Shown here in pieces: positions 1 through 8,405 of a stretch of DNA of 64,000 bases. The position numbers and the translations under genes are program-made. The notes under the pieces are model-generated. The model was not told the origin of the DNA. It ran no database searches and saw nothing but the letters and a program-made list of their open reading frames with translations. Origin of the DNA: Paenibacillus vietnamensis (lineage in GTDB: Bacteria; Bacillota; Bacilli; Paenibacillales; Paenibacillaceae); NCBI RefSeq assembly GCF_020169515.1, contig NZ_JAHMHW010000002.1, positions 310,001 to 374,000 on the forward strand. Direction: 5' to 3'. Positions within the stretch are counted from its first letter, which is position 1. Every line of letters starts with the position of its first letter.

Positions 1-707
1 TTCGGCTGCGGCAAATCCGACAGCTCGGCAAAAATTCTCTCGATCGTCGGCAGCACGAACTTGCGGAAATCGGAAGGCGTCAAAGCGCCAACCCAGCTGT
101 CGAACAGCTGAAACGCTTTACCGCCTGCAGTCATGTGGGCACGCAAATAAGCGATGACCATGTCGCCGAGCTTGCGCATGAGCTCATGCCAGAGCGCCGG
201 CTCGCTGTACATCATTTCTTTCGTACGCAAGTAGTTTTTTGAAGGTCTGCCTTCTATCAAATAGCTGGCGATCGTAAACGGAGCGCCGGCAAACGTAATT
301 AGCGGCACGTCAAGCTCGCGGTCGAGCAGGCGGATCGTTTCGATCACATGGCTCAAATCGCCTTCCACGTCGATCGGCTTCAGCTTCTCTACGTCGGCCG
401 CCGTGCGGATCGGACTCGCGATAACCGGCCCAATATTGGCCACGATATCAAAATCGATTCCGATCGAGGCAACCGGATTCATGATGTCCGAATACAAAAT
501 CGCCGCATCGACGCCCAGCTTCCGGACCGGCATCATCGTCACCTCGGCCGCCAATTCCGGCTGTCTGCAAATTTCAAGCAGTGAATATTTCTCTTTTATT
601 TTGCGATATTCAGGGTCATACCGTCCCGCCTGTCGCATGTACCATACGGGCACCTGATCCACCTTTTCCTGTCTGCAGGCCCGTATGAAACGGTCGTTAT
701 ACGACAT
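1..707 (-). CDS. hemE: Uroporphyrinogen decarboxylase, 3' end outside window
   Basis: Cytosolic haem-pathway enzyme that decarboxylates the four acetate side chains of uroporphyrinogen III to give coproporphyrinogen III. The visible 235 codons begin at the ATG at 707-705 and carry the family's N-terminal signature VWYMRQAGRYDPEYR (about residues 21-35), and LYSDI with the conserved Asp at about residue 74. Family members are about 350 aa, so roughly a third is missing beyond the left edge. The ribosome site is weak (GGGGAACGGGA just upstream). The usual partners hemH and hemY would lie outside the window. Identification is secure from the signature alone. Confidence 0.95.
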   Translation of the reverse strand, partial: MSYNDRFIRACRQEKVDQVPVWYMRQAGRYDPEYRKIKEKYSLLEICRQPELAAEVTMMPVRKLGVDAAILYSDIMNPVASIGIDFDIVANIGPVIASPIRTAADVEKLKPIDVEGDLSHVIETIRLLDRELDVPLITFAGAPFTIASYLIEGRPSKNYLRTKEMMYSEPALWHELMRKLGDMVIAYLRAHMTAGGKAFQLFDSWVGALTPSDFRKFVLPTIERIFAELSDLPQP

Positions 708-840
708 TCCCGTTCCCCATTTCTGTATGTTTTCCTATGTTTTCATTATGCCCTTTTTCAACCGGGCTAACAACCGCCGCCCGTTCATTTCCTATGACAA
801 TAGTATGACAATAAGACTATGACTGCATGAAGGATACACT
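708..840. other. Intergenic, short direct repeat
   Basis: Together with the adjacent interspersed repeat this forms the 327-bp gap between the divergent hemE and MFS genes. It contains the 10-mer TATGACAATA twice, at 793-802 and 804-813, separated by one base. It may be an operator or chance; nothing else was recognised here. Confidence 0.4.
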
Positions 841-943
841 AGCGTAAACGGCTGTCGCCGTCCTCTGACGGTAAAAGCTCGTTTCGCGATGAAATATAAG
901 TCATTATAAGCTCAAACTTATAAAGTCTTATATTTTGAAAAAA
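841..943. repeat. Interspersed fold-back repeat, copy 1
   Basis: About 103 bp that recurs at 58996-59098 in the same orientation, with most positions identical (for example GCGTAAACGGCT near the left end and TAAAAGCTCGTTTCGCGATG in the middle). The right half is a long inverted repeat: AAATATAAG (892-900) pairs with CTTATATTT (927-935), and TTATAAG (904-910) pairs with CTTATAA (917-923), around a 6-nt loop. The left half has a smaller ACGGC/GCCGT stem. There is no ORF, transposase or clear target-site duplication, so it resembles a MITE- or REP-like intergenic element. Confidence 0.75.
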
Positions 944-1034
944 TACTCGTTGTAAAAGGCGGCTTCGGCTGCATTCTTCCATCTTGCATTTCGGCCGCAG
1001 GAAATTTTTCCGTCATGTATGCTATACTTTTCAT

Positions 1035-2261
1035 ATGGAACAGTGGAAAAAAAATCTGATCGTGCTATGGTTCGGACAGTTTCTGGTCATGGCCGGGATG
1101 ACGATGATCATCCCGTTTTTGTCGCTTTATCTGCAGTTCGATTTGGGATTAACCGATTCGCATGAGATCGGCGTATGGGCGGGAATTATTTTTGCCGGCA
1201 ATTTCGTTACCTCGTTTATTTTCCAGCCGATTTGGGGCAAGCTCGCGGACCGCTACGGACGCAAAATGATGCTGCTCCGCTCCGGCTTCGGCATGTCGGT
1301 CGTCATGATTCTGATGGGCTTTGCCACCAATCCCTGGCATTTGCTGCTGCTGAGGATGCTGAACGGGACGATATCCGGCTTTGCGCCAGCCTCCATCGCT
1401 CTCATTGCCTCAACAACGCCGAAAAAAAACATGGGTTTTGCAATGGGAACTATCCAATCCGGCGGCATCGCCGGGACGATTCTCGGGCCGTTCATCGGCG
1501 GGCTGCTCGCGGATTCGATTGGCTTCCGCCCGATTTTCTATTTGACAGGCAGCTGTATTTTTGCCGCATCGCTGCTCGCGCTGTTTGTCGTGAAGGAGCC
1601 CTTCGACAAAACGAAAGCGGCCGCGCGGGTGCAGGCTTCCGTCATTCAAGGCTTTCGCAGCCTTACCCGGATACCGGAGCTGACCGCGCTGTTCGGCGTC
1701 ACGTTTCTCATCCAGTTTGCCATGATGAGCCCGATGACCTTAATTCCGCTTTATGTACAGGAGCTGCACGGAACGACGGCCAATCTTGCTTTTTTCGCCG
1801 GCTTCGTCGGCTCCGCGACCGGCTTGTCCAACCTGATCGCGTCGCCGCTGCTCGGCAGGCTGAGCGACCGTATCGGCGCGCAGCGGGTGCTTGGCGTTTC
1901 GCTTGTCGGCGCGGCGCTGGCCTTTATCCCGCAGGCGCTTGCGGGAACCGTTTGGCAGCTGCTGCTGGCCCGGTTCGTGCTCGGCATATTCCTCGGCGGC
2001 CTGATTCCGGCGGTCAACTCGCTCATCCGCAAATATACGCCCGACGGGATGGAAAGCCGCGCGTACAGCTTCAATACCAGCACGCTGAGCCTAGGCAACA
2101 TGATCGGTCCGATTACGGGCGGGGCTTTATCCGGCTGGATCGGCATTCAGGGGCTGTTTATTTTATCCGGCGTCATGCTTCTGGCCAATGCGGCTTGGGT
2201 ATGGCGGACGCTGCTGCGCAAACGGCCCCGCAGAGAACAAAAAGAACAATTAGGAAATTAA
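1035..2261 (+). CDS. MFS multidrug efflux transporter
   Basis: A 408-aa major facilitator superfamily protein with about 12 hydrophobic segments, most similar in layout to the DHA1/TetA-like drug:H+ antiporters. Motif A is visible as GKLADRYGRKMM (about residues 68-79), and TM5 carries a GTILGPFIGG antiporter-type motif. I chose the ATG at 1035 (MEQWKKNLIV) because the 17 codons upstream encode a non-membrane, basic stretch. Neither start has a good Shine-Dalgarno sequence; a TATACT box lies at 1023-1028, only 7 nt before the ATG, so a leaderless mRNA is possible. The substrate cannot be predicted. It is a monocistronic gene, flanked downstream by a decayed fragment. Confidence 0.85.
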   Translation: MEQWKKNLIVLWFGQFLVMAGMTMIIPFLSLYLQFDLGLTDSHEIGVWAGIIFAGNFVTSFIFQPIWGKLADRYGRKMMLLRSGFGMSVVMILMGFATNPWHLLLLRMLNGTISGFAPASIALIASTTPKKNMGFAMGTIQSGGIAGTILGPFIGGLLADSIGFRPIFYLTGSCIFAASLLALFVVKEPFDKTKAAARVQASVIQGFRSLTRIPELTALFGVTFLIQFAMMSPMTLIPLYVQELHGTTANLAFFAGFVGSATGLSNLIASPLLGRLSDRIGAQRVLGVSLVGAALAFIPQALAGTVWQLLLARFVLGIFLGGLIPAVNSLIRKYTPDGMESRAYSFNTSTLSLGNMIGPITGGALSGWIGIQGLFILSGVMLLANAAWVWRTLLRKRPRREQKEQLGN

Positions 2262-2375
2262 GCGGGGTTTTCACGTTAGGAACGGCTATCCCGCCCGATT
2301 TAGGCCTATCCTACCTGCCGCGTTACTCCCGTACACTTTATGAGATAAAGCACACGCGGCGGGAGATGACCGGGT

Positions 2376-2540
2376 TTGAAGTTTTACATTGCGGACTACG
2401 ACGTCCTTGGTTGTCGGCACCGGCATAGGCGGAGGCGCCCCTCCTGGCGGTTGGCCGCACAAATTTTGCTCAACTCGGACATTCAAGGAAGCGCGATCGG
2501 CCGTTTTTTGGCCAGCCATATCGCGGATCGGCTGAAATAA
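2376..2540 (+). pseudogene. Decayed fragment, possibly FAD-dependent oxidoreductase
   Basis: The 304-bp gap after the MFS gene holds a short protein-like remnant. Reading from the TTG at 2376 gives KFYIADYDV, and a one-base frame change then continues LVVGTGIGGGAP, which looks like a Rossmann FAD-binding glycine motif of the kind seen in GMC oxidoreductases. Back in the first frame the segment ends QILLNSDIQGSAIGRFLASH and stops at 2538-2540. I read this as an internally deleted and frameshifted relic. The family assignment is tentative because only about 50 residues remain. Confidence 0.35.
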
Positions 2541-2565
2541 ATCAGAGGCGGAGCATCGCCTTGCT

Positions 2566-3198
2566 TCATTTCACGATTGCGATTGCGAGGCCGTCGTAGC
2601 CCGGCAAGACTGTGCTGAGCAGCCGCTCGTCCCCCGCGACCGTTTCGTTGAAAGCGCGGACCGCACGCACCGCCGGCCCCGCTTTATCCGGATTCACCGT
2701 TCTTCCCCTCAGTAGTATATTGTCACCGACGATAACGGCACCAGGCACCGCGAGCTGAAGCGCATATTCCAAATAGACCGGATAACCCTCCTTGTCCGCA
2801 TCGATGAAGAAGAAATCGAACGTTCTGCCCTCCTCCTTCAGCCCGGCAAGGCTTTGCCTGGCATCGCCCACCCTGTATTCTACTTTGCCGCCGAAACCGG
2901 CCGCCTCCATATGCTCCTTCGCCAAATCGGCGTACTCCTGCAGCAGCTCGAGCGATACCAGCTTCCCTTCCTCCTGCAGTCCCCGCGCAAGGCAAATGCC
3001 GCTATAGCCGCCAAGGGCTCCGATCTCCAAAATGCTCGACGCCTTCGACATCGTCACCAGCATCGTGAGCAGCCGGCCATAGCCGTCCGCAACCGAAATA
3101 TCCCGCATGCCGCGCGCGGCGATTCCGGCTTTTACGCGCTCCAGGTCCTCATCCTTCCCATAAAGCGATTCCACATATCGTTCATTCACATCAGTCAT
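2566..3198 (-). CDS. Class I SAM-dependent O-methyltransferase (family 3)
   Basis: A 210-aa cytosolic methyltransferase of the COMT/CCoAOMT-like group (Pfam Methyltransf_3). The SAM-binding glycine loop EIGALGGYSG lies at about residues 58-67. FFFIDADKEGYP (about 129-140) carries the Asp/Lys residues that bind the divalent metal and catechol-like substrate in this family. The start ATG at 3198 has a good GGAGAG site; the longer reading frame upstream is not protein-like. Bacillus relatives include TrmR (YrrM), the tRNA 5-methoxyuridine enzyme, but that gene normally sits in a different neighbourhood, so substrate assignment is open. It is transcribed divergently from the rRNA methyltransferase gene. 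Confidence 0.85.
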   Translation of the reverse strand: MTDVNERYVESLYGKDEDLERVKAGIAARGMRDISVADGYGRLLTMLVTMSKASSILEIGALGGYSGICLARGLQEEGKLVSLELLQEYADLAKEHMEAAGFGGKVEYRVGDARQSLAGLKEEGRTFDFFFIDADKEGYPVYLEYALQLAVPGAVIVGDNILLRGRTVNPDKAGPAVRAVRAFNETVAGDERLLSTVLPGYDGLAIAIVK

Positions 3199-3343
3199 TA
3201 TGCTCTCTCCACTTTTATAATTTGTAAAAACATCCTCGTTTGTCCTATACTTGATTGTATGTTTTTGTCGGCAGAGTGACAAGCTTCCGCTTTCGGAGCT
3301 GCTTAAAGTCGCTATAGTATAGATGAAATGAGAGTGTGCAAAA

Positions 3344-4489
3344 ATGGAAAAACTGCAATTGATCGCCACCGCCCCGATGGGACTCGAGGCCGTTGTGGCA
3401 CGCGAGCTGAAGGATCTCGGCTACGAGGAGCTGAAGGTCGAAAACGGGCGGGTTAATTTCACGGGGGGGCCCATCGATATATGCCGCACGAATTTGTGGC
3501 TGCGCTCGGCAGGCCGCATATTGGTCAAAATGGGCGAATTTCCGGCAACGACCTTCGAAGAGCTGTTTGAAGGGACAAAAGCGCTGAACTGGCCGGACTG
3601 GATTCCGGAGGACGGCGAATTCCCCGTCAACGGCCGCTCGCAGAAATCGCAGCTGACCAGCGTTCCCGCCTGCCAAAGCATCGTGAAAAAAGCCGTCGTC
3701 AGCAAAATGACGGAGCGGTACGGGACGGAGTGGTTTCCGGAAGACGGAGGACGCTACGTGATCGAGGTAACGCTTATGAACGACCGCGCGATGCTGACGC
3801 TCGATACGACGGGCGACGGGCTTCACAAGCGCGGGTACCGCAGAGCGGCGACGGAAGCCCCGATCCGCGAGACGATGGCCGCCGCGCTCGTCCAGCTAAG
3901 CCGCTGGAACCCGGAACGCCCTTTATACGATCCTTTCTGCGGCTCCGGAACGATTCTGATCGAAGCGGCGATGATCGCCTGGAACATTGCTCCCGGCCTG
4001 CGCCGCAGCTTTAATGCAGAAGGCTGGCCGCTCGTACCGGACGAGCTCTGGGATGAGGCCCGGGATGAGGCGTTTGATCTCGTTAAAGACGATATTCCAC
4101 TGCAGATCGCAGGCTCCGACATCGATCCGGGAGCCGTTGAAATTGCGGAGGCCGCGATCAGGAAAGCCGGCTTCGGCAAAGAAATCAATCTGACCGTACA
4201 GCCGGTTTCGAGAGTGAAATTGCAAGGAGACTATGGCGTTATCATTACGAACCCGCCTTACGGCGAACGGCTCGGCGACGATGCCGCGGCGGAGGCTGCG
4301 ATCAGGCAGTTCGGCTTGACCGCCCTCCATTATCCGACCTGGTCCTATTTTGCGATCAGCCCGTCCGCCTCGATCGAGCACTATTTCGGTCGGCCGGCGG
4401 ATAAAAAACGCAAGCTGTTCAACGGCCGCATCGAGTGCAACTACTATCAGTTTTTCGGCCCGCTACCGCCGCGCGGAAGCCGAAATTAG
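3344..4489 (+). CDS. THUMP-domain 23S rRNA (guanine-N2) methyltransferase, RlmL/YpsC type
   Basis: 381 aa, the usual length for Bacillus YpsC-like RlmL proteins. An N-terminal ferredoxin-like/THUMP region (about residues 1-155) presents the RNA. The C-terminal Rossmann methyltransferase domain has DPFCGSGT (196-203) as SAM motif I and NPPY (303-306) as the N2-guanine catalytic motif. The role is base methylation of 23S rRNA, inferred from the family. The ATG at 3344 follows a modest GAGAGTG site. LTA synthase begins 23 bp downstream on the same strand, so the two may be cotranscribed. Confidence 0.9.
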   Translation: MEKLQLIATAPMGLEAVVARELKDLGYEELKVENGRVNFTGGPIDICRTNLWLRSAGRILVKMGEFPATTFEELFEGTKALNWPDWIPEDGEFPVNGRSQKSQLTSVPACQSIVKKAVVSKMTERYGTEWFPEDGGRYVIEVTLMNDRAMLTLDTTGDGLHKRGYRRAATEAPIRETMAAALVQLSRWNPERPLYDPFCGSGTILIEAAMIAWNIAPGLRRSFNAEGWPLVPDELWDEARDEAFDLVKDDIPLQIAGSDIDPGAVEIAEAAIRKAGFGKEINLTVQPVSRVKLQGDYGVIITNPPYGERLGDDAAAEAAIRQFGLTALHYPTWSYFAISPSASIEHYFGRPADKKRKLFNGRIECNYYQFFGPLPPRGSRN

Positions 4490-4512
4490 CCATAAGAAAG
4501 GTAACACGATTT

Positions 4513-6561
4513 ATGTACGACAATGATCAAAACAAGCTGCGCCGTTTCATGAGATGGATGCTGGTGTTGCTGGAACGGCTGAAGGCGGCCGACGTGCTGC
4601 TGTTCGCAAGCGTACTGCTGGCCAAGCTCTACCTGTTCAATCGATTTCTAGGTTTGCCGCAAATGAAGATGAACGGCTCGGACACCGCGATTGAAACCGG
4701 GGCCATCCTGCTGTTCTGCTTCTGGACGCTATGGCTTCCGGCACGCGGGCGAATCGTCGCGCTTATCCTTCTCAATATGCTGGCGTCTTTCGTGCTGTAT
4801 GCCGACCTTATCTATTACCGCTATTTTCAAGATTTGATTTCCGTGCCCGTGCTGCTTCAGCTGAGCCAGGTCGGCTCCCTGGGCGGCAGCATCGGGACGC
4901 TGCTCAGCTACAAAGATTTTATTTTGTTCGCGGACTGGCTTATTATCGTTCCGTTCGGCATTTATACGGTTTGGTACGGGCGCCGCGACCTTAAGCAAGC
5001 GAACGAATACCGCAAAAGCGCGCCCGCATGGCGGAAAGCGGCGGTCCGGATCGTGCTGAGCGCCGCCGTTTTCTATATCGGCACTACGCTCGTTTTCACC
5101 AACGTCAATTATGCGAAGCGTACGTGGGGACTGGGCATTTTCGAAGGAAACTGGTGGAATTTATCGGTTTATAATGTGACCGGCGGACTCGGCTTCCACG
5201 GCTATGACGTCTACCGTTACGTCAAACGGAACTGGCTCGACGCCGTCGCCGTCACCTCCGAGCAGTCGGAAGCCGCCAAGCAGTGGATAGAAGCAAAAGG
5301 CGATTCCAGGGGAGCGCTCGAGCAGGACGGGCTGTTCGGCGCCTACGAAGGCAGCAATGTATTGATGGTGCAGCTTGAAGCCTTCCAAAACTTTATGCTG
5401 AACAAATCCATAGGAGGGCAGGAAATTACGCCTAACCTGAACAAGCTGATCGGACAAAGCGCGTATTTCAGCCAATTCTATCACCAGACGGCGCAAGGCA
5501 GAACATCGGATGCCGATTTTACGGCCAACTGCTCCATGCAGCCCGTGGCGAACGGCTCCGTTTTCATCCAATACGCGCCGCATGAATTTTCGTGCATGCC
5601 GTCCATCCTGAAGGACAACGGATACGGCACCTCCGTCTTTCATGCGTATGAGGGCGGATTCTGGAACCGGAACACGATGTACCGGAATATGCGGTACGAT
5701 CAATTTTACAGCCTGAAACATTTTGCGCTGGACGAGAAAATCGGCTGGGCGCTGGGCGACAAGTCGTTTTTCAGGCAGTCCATGGACGTCATCTCGGAGC
5801 AGGATAAGCCCTTCTACTCGTTCTTGATTACGTTGTCGAGCCACCATCCCTATACGATTCCGGCCTCTGAACAGAAGCTTGAGCTGGGCGAGCTGAAAGG
5901 CACGATGATGGGCGATTATCTGCAGGCCGCGCACTACGTGGATGCCGCGCTTGGCGAGCTGGCGGACCGGATGAAAGCCGAAGGCTTATGGGACGATACG
6001 ATTCTGGTCCTGTACGGCGATCACGATAACTCCATCAAGGACTGGTCGCTGTTCGAAACGTTTCTCGGGAAACCGCTGAACGAGCTCGAAAGGCAGCAGA
6101 TCTTGAAGCAGGTGCCGTTTATCGTGCACTTGCCGGGAGACGCCCATGCGGGCACGTATAGTCAGGCGGGAGGCCAGCTGGATATTACCCCGACCGTCAT
6201 GCATTTGCTCGGCATTTCCACAGCCGATCAGTATATGATCGGCATGCCGCTATTGACGGAACAGCCTCTGCAGGGCAAGCAGGTCGTACTGCGAAACGGC
6301 GCCTTCACCGACGGCAAGGTCTATTATATGCCTTCGGGCGACGGCATAGCCGGCAACGGGGCATGCTGGAGCGTCGCCGGCAAAAAGCCCGCCGACATAC
6401 AGGCGTGCTTGCCGCAGGCAGAGGAAGCTATGCAGGAGCTGACCGTATCCGATCAGATTGTGATGGGCGATCTGATCGCAGGCTTTAACGAGCGGAAAGC
6501 GTCGGAGGCTCGTGCAGACGCGGGGAATGGCAGCACCACGGAAGCTGCCGCACTCGAATGA
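4513..6561 (+). CDS. Lipoteichoic acid synthase family protein
   Basis: A 682-aa membrane enzyme that polymerises glycerol phosphate from phosphatidylglycerol on the outer face of the membrane. Five hydrophobic segments occupy roughly residues 15-205, followed by a large extracellular sulfatase-fold domain. Catalytic landmarks are visible: MVQLEAFQ with the metal-binding Glu at about 289, GRTSDADF with the nucleophile Thr at 331, and LYGDHDNS near the C terminus of the domain. The start ATG at 4513 has AAGAAAGG upstream; the longer frame overlapping rlmL is unlikely. It may be an LtaS or a YvgJ/YqgS-type paralogue, which sequence inspection cannot separate. A shared terminator follows. Confidence 0.9.
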   Translation: MYDNDQNKLRRFMRWMLVLLERLKAADVLLFASVLLAKLYLFNRFLGLPQMKMNGSDTAIETGAILLFCFWTLWLPARGRIVALILLNMLASFVLYADLIYYRYFQDLISVPVLLQLSQVGSLGGSIGTLLSYKDFILFADWLIIVPFGIYTVWYGRRDLKQANEYRKSAPAWRKAAVRIVLSAAVFYIGTTLVFTNVNYAKRTWGLGIFEGNWWNLSVYNVTGGLGFHGYDVYRYVKRNWLDAVAVTSEQSEAAKQWIEAKGDSRGALEQDGLFGAYEGSNVLMVQLEAFQNFMLNKSIGGQEITPNLNKLIGQSAYFSQFYHQTAQGRTSDADFTANCSMQPVANGSVFIQYAPHEFSCMPSILKDNGYGTSVFHAYEGGFWNRNTMYRNMRYDQFYSLKHFALDEKIGWALGDKSFFRQSMDVISEQDKPFYSFLITLSSHHPYTIPASEQKLELGELKGTMMGDYLQAAHYVDAALGELADRMKAEGLWDDTILVLYGDHDNSIKDWSLFETFLGKPLNELERQQILKQVPFIVHLPGDAHAGTYSQAGGQLDITPTVMHLLGISTADQYMIGMPLLTEQPLQGKQVVLRNGAFTDGKVYYMPSGDGIAGNGACWSVAGKKPADIQACLPQAEEAMQELTVSDQIVMGDLIAGFNERKASEARADAGNGSTTEAAALE

Positions 6562-6604
6562 AAAAAGGGGTTGTCCGGGCATTCAGCCGCGGACAACCCC
6601 TTTT
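6562..6604. terminator. Bidirectional intrinsic terminator
   Basis: Perfect arms GGGGTTGTCC and GGACAACCCC flanked by A-run and T-run. It lies between the convergent LTA synthase and protease genes and serves both. Confidence 0.9.
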
Positions 6605-8026
6605 TCAGCTTTTCCGCTGCGCCAGCCATTTCAGCACATCGTCAATCGTCTCCACAGGGACCACATTCAGCTTCGGTGCCGCTTTGCGCGCTTCCTGCTC
6701 AAGCGCGGCCGGCACAAAAAATACGTCAGCGCCAGTCCTGTTTACGGCGTAAGCCTTCTGCCGGATGCCTCCGATCAGCCCGATGGAGCCGTCCGCCTCG
6801 ATCGTTCCTGTACCGGCAACCTTCAAACCGTACGTGACGCCGCCCGGCGTCAGCTGGTCGATGATCGCCAAGGTCAGCATCGCGCCGTGCGACGGCCCGC
6901 CGATATGCGCCATCAACCGTTTATAGTCCATGGCTCTCGGAATATCGAGATGAAGCTCGTCTTGGACCGATATGCCGAATACGGGCCGCCCGGGCGACTC
7001 GGCCGATGCCGCGGCGGGAACCTCCGCAACCTCGACTTCCTCTCCCCGTCTAACCGTTACCGCAACCGTATCACCGGGCTTCACCGACCGCTCCATGTAC
7101 GCCGCCAGCTCCTCGACCGATTTGACCGCCTGGCCGTTCAGCTTCACAATGACGTCCCCCGCCTGCAGCCTTTGCTCGGCAGGGCTGTCCTTCACGATCG
7201 CGACGATCCGGACGCCGTCCGCCGTGACGCCTCCTCCTACGCCGGCTTTGTTCATCGCGACGGATGCTGCGATACCGTTCGCATCGTTTTTCATAGCGAC
7301 GACCTGGGTGTAGGATTCCGACAACGGCGGTTCGCCCTCCTGGATTTTCTCGAACTCGTACCAGGGCAGCCACATGCCGAGCAGCCAGTCTGCGGCAGCC
7401 GCAGGCCGTTCGAACACAAGCACGCCGTTCACCTCGCCGCCGCTGCCGCCCCCTTCCGCGTGGGCATAACGGTTCATGTTAAGCGTCATGCCGGGGTAGG
7501 TAACGCGATAGCCCGTCGGATACAGGAAAAAAGCAAGGAGTGCGACCGTCAGCAGCAGGACTGAGCCGCCCTTAACGGGTAAACGCAGCCTCAGCCTTAT
7601 CTTGCTTCCGCCCTGATCGTTTGCCGCTGCTCCGCCGCCCGCCGCCGACTCGCTGAGCAGCATATCCATGAACACCAGTACGGCCGCCGCTGCGATTGTA
7701 GTGAGGATCCATACGAGCCTCCCGGTTTCCAGCAGCACGGCATAGGCTCCCGATAGGCCGAGCAGCGCGATCATGCATCTGACCGGCAGCAGCGCATATT
7801 TTAAGGCCCGCTCCTTTTCTCTAAGCCTTCCTATGCCGAGCAGCGCACCGGCCGCCCAGCTTAGCGGCACAAGCGACAGGCCGTAGAACAAATAATCGAT
7901 CATTTCGATCCACTGAAGCCCGCTCCTCGTCGTAAGCGGCCCCGGCAGCCAAACGAGCTCGGCCGCAATCAAATAACAAAACGCGATGAATAGTCCAACA
8001 ATGTAGTACCGGACCGGCTTGTGCAT
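6605..8026 (-). CDS. Membrane-anchored PDZ / Lon-type (S16) serine protease
   Basis: 473 aa. Residues 1-170 contain about five hydrophobic segments (near 5-28, 42-66, 78-98, 105-125 and 154-170). A PDZ domain follows (about 270-335), then a C-terminal S16 Lon-protease domain. The catalytic dyad is visible: Ser379 in GGPSHGAML and Lys424 in GGIRQKAYA. The C-terminal half matches the YlbL family, whose B. subtilis member degrades the SOS division inhibitor YneA. YlbL itself has only one membrane segment, so the long polytopic N terminus is unusual. The ATG at 8026 is set by GGAGG 7 nt upstream; a longer in-frame extension is rejected. It is preceded by its neighbour's terminator. Confidence 0.85.
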   Translation of the reverse strand: MHKPVRYYIVGLFIAFCYLIAAELVWLPGPLTTRSGLQWIEMIDYLFYGLSLVPLSWAAGALLGIGRLREKERALKYALLPVRCMIALLGLSGAYAVLLETGRLVWILTTIAAAAVLVFMDMLLSESAAGGGAAANDQGGSKIRLRLRLPVKGGSVLLLTVALLAFFLYPTGYRVTYPGMTLNMNRYAHAEGGGSGGEVNGVLVFERPAAAADWLLGMWLPWYEFEKIQEGEPPLSESYTQVVAMKNDANGIAASVAMNKAGVGGGVTADGVRIVAIVKDSPAEQRLQAGDVIVKLNGQAVKSVEELAAYMERSVKPGDTVAVTVRRGEEVEVAEVPAAASAESPGRPVFGISVQDELHLDIPRAMDYKRLMAHIGGPSHGAMLTLAIIDQLTPGGVTYGLKVAGTGTIEADGSIGLIGGIRQKAYAVNRTGADVFFVPAALEQEARKAAPKLNVVPVETIDDVLKWLAQRKS

Positions 8027-8076
8027 AGCAGCCTCCTGGATTTCAATAAAAAATTGATTCATAGTTTGAATGAGAA

Positions 8077-8107
8077 AAAGACCCGACGAACGCGGTCGCG
8101 GGTCTTT
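8077..8107 (-). terminator. Intrinsic terminator after the DUF3990 unit
   Basis: Arms AAGACCCG (8079-8086) and CGGGTCTT (8099-8106), with a T-run on the minus strand. The stop codon of the 99-aa gene overlaps the stem. It separates the DUF3990 pair from the protease gene. Confidence 0.75.
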
Positions 8108-8405
8108 ATCTGGTCTGCAAATATTGCCCTTCCTCGTACTCAAAGCCCGGATCCCTGAGCTCGCTTTTCTCCGTCTCGCGGATATGCTCGAGCCATTTCT
8201 CCGGAGGATGGTCCGCGCGGTGTGCGCGGTCCAGCAGTTGCGCATAATGCGAACATGGCTCATAACCGCCCAGCTTGCGGATAACCGCAATGTACTCGAC
8301 GACGAGCTGCCTGGCCGCCGCCGCCGCATAGCCGAATTGCCCGACCAGCGCTTCTGCGATGCCTCGCTCATATAAGCTCAACCTGACCTGCGTCCCTGTT
8401 CTCAT
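8106..8405 (-). CDS. Small helical protein overlapping the DUF3990 gene
   Basis: A 99-aa protein of unknown family, predicted from composition to be mostly helical (for example the stretches AEALVGQFGYAAAAARQLV and YAQLLDRAHR). It has no signal peptide or membrane segment. Its ATG at 8405 lies 38 bp inside the end of the upstream DUF3990 gene and has its own AGGTGG site, so the two are translationally linked. The gene ends in an intrinsic terminator. By position and size it could be the partner or antidote of the ADP-ribosyltransferase-like protein; this is inference only. It does not obviously match DUF3791, the usual small neighbour of DUF3990. Confidence 0.7.
   Translation of the reverse strand: MRTGTQVRLSLYERGIAEALVGQFGYAAAAARQLVVEYIAVIRKLGGYEPCSHYAQLLDRAHRADHPPEKWLEHIRETEKSELRDPGFEYEEGQYLQTR

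Noticed and set aside
841..943. Insertion sequence
   Set aside because: No transposase or terminal inverted repeats around the element, only an internal fold-back.
1175..2428. Plus-strand frame of 417 codons
   Set aside because: Same strand but other frame of the MFS gene; Arg/Ala-rich shadow with no membrane helices.
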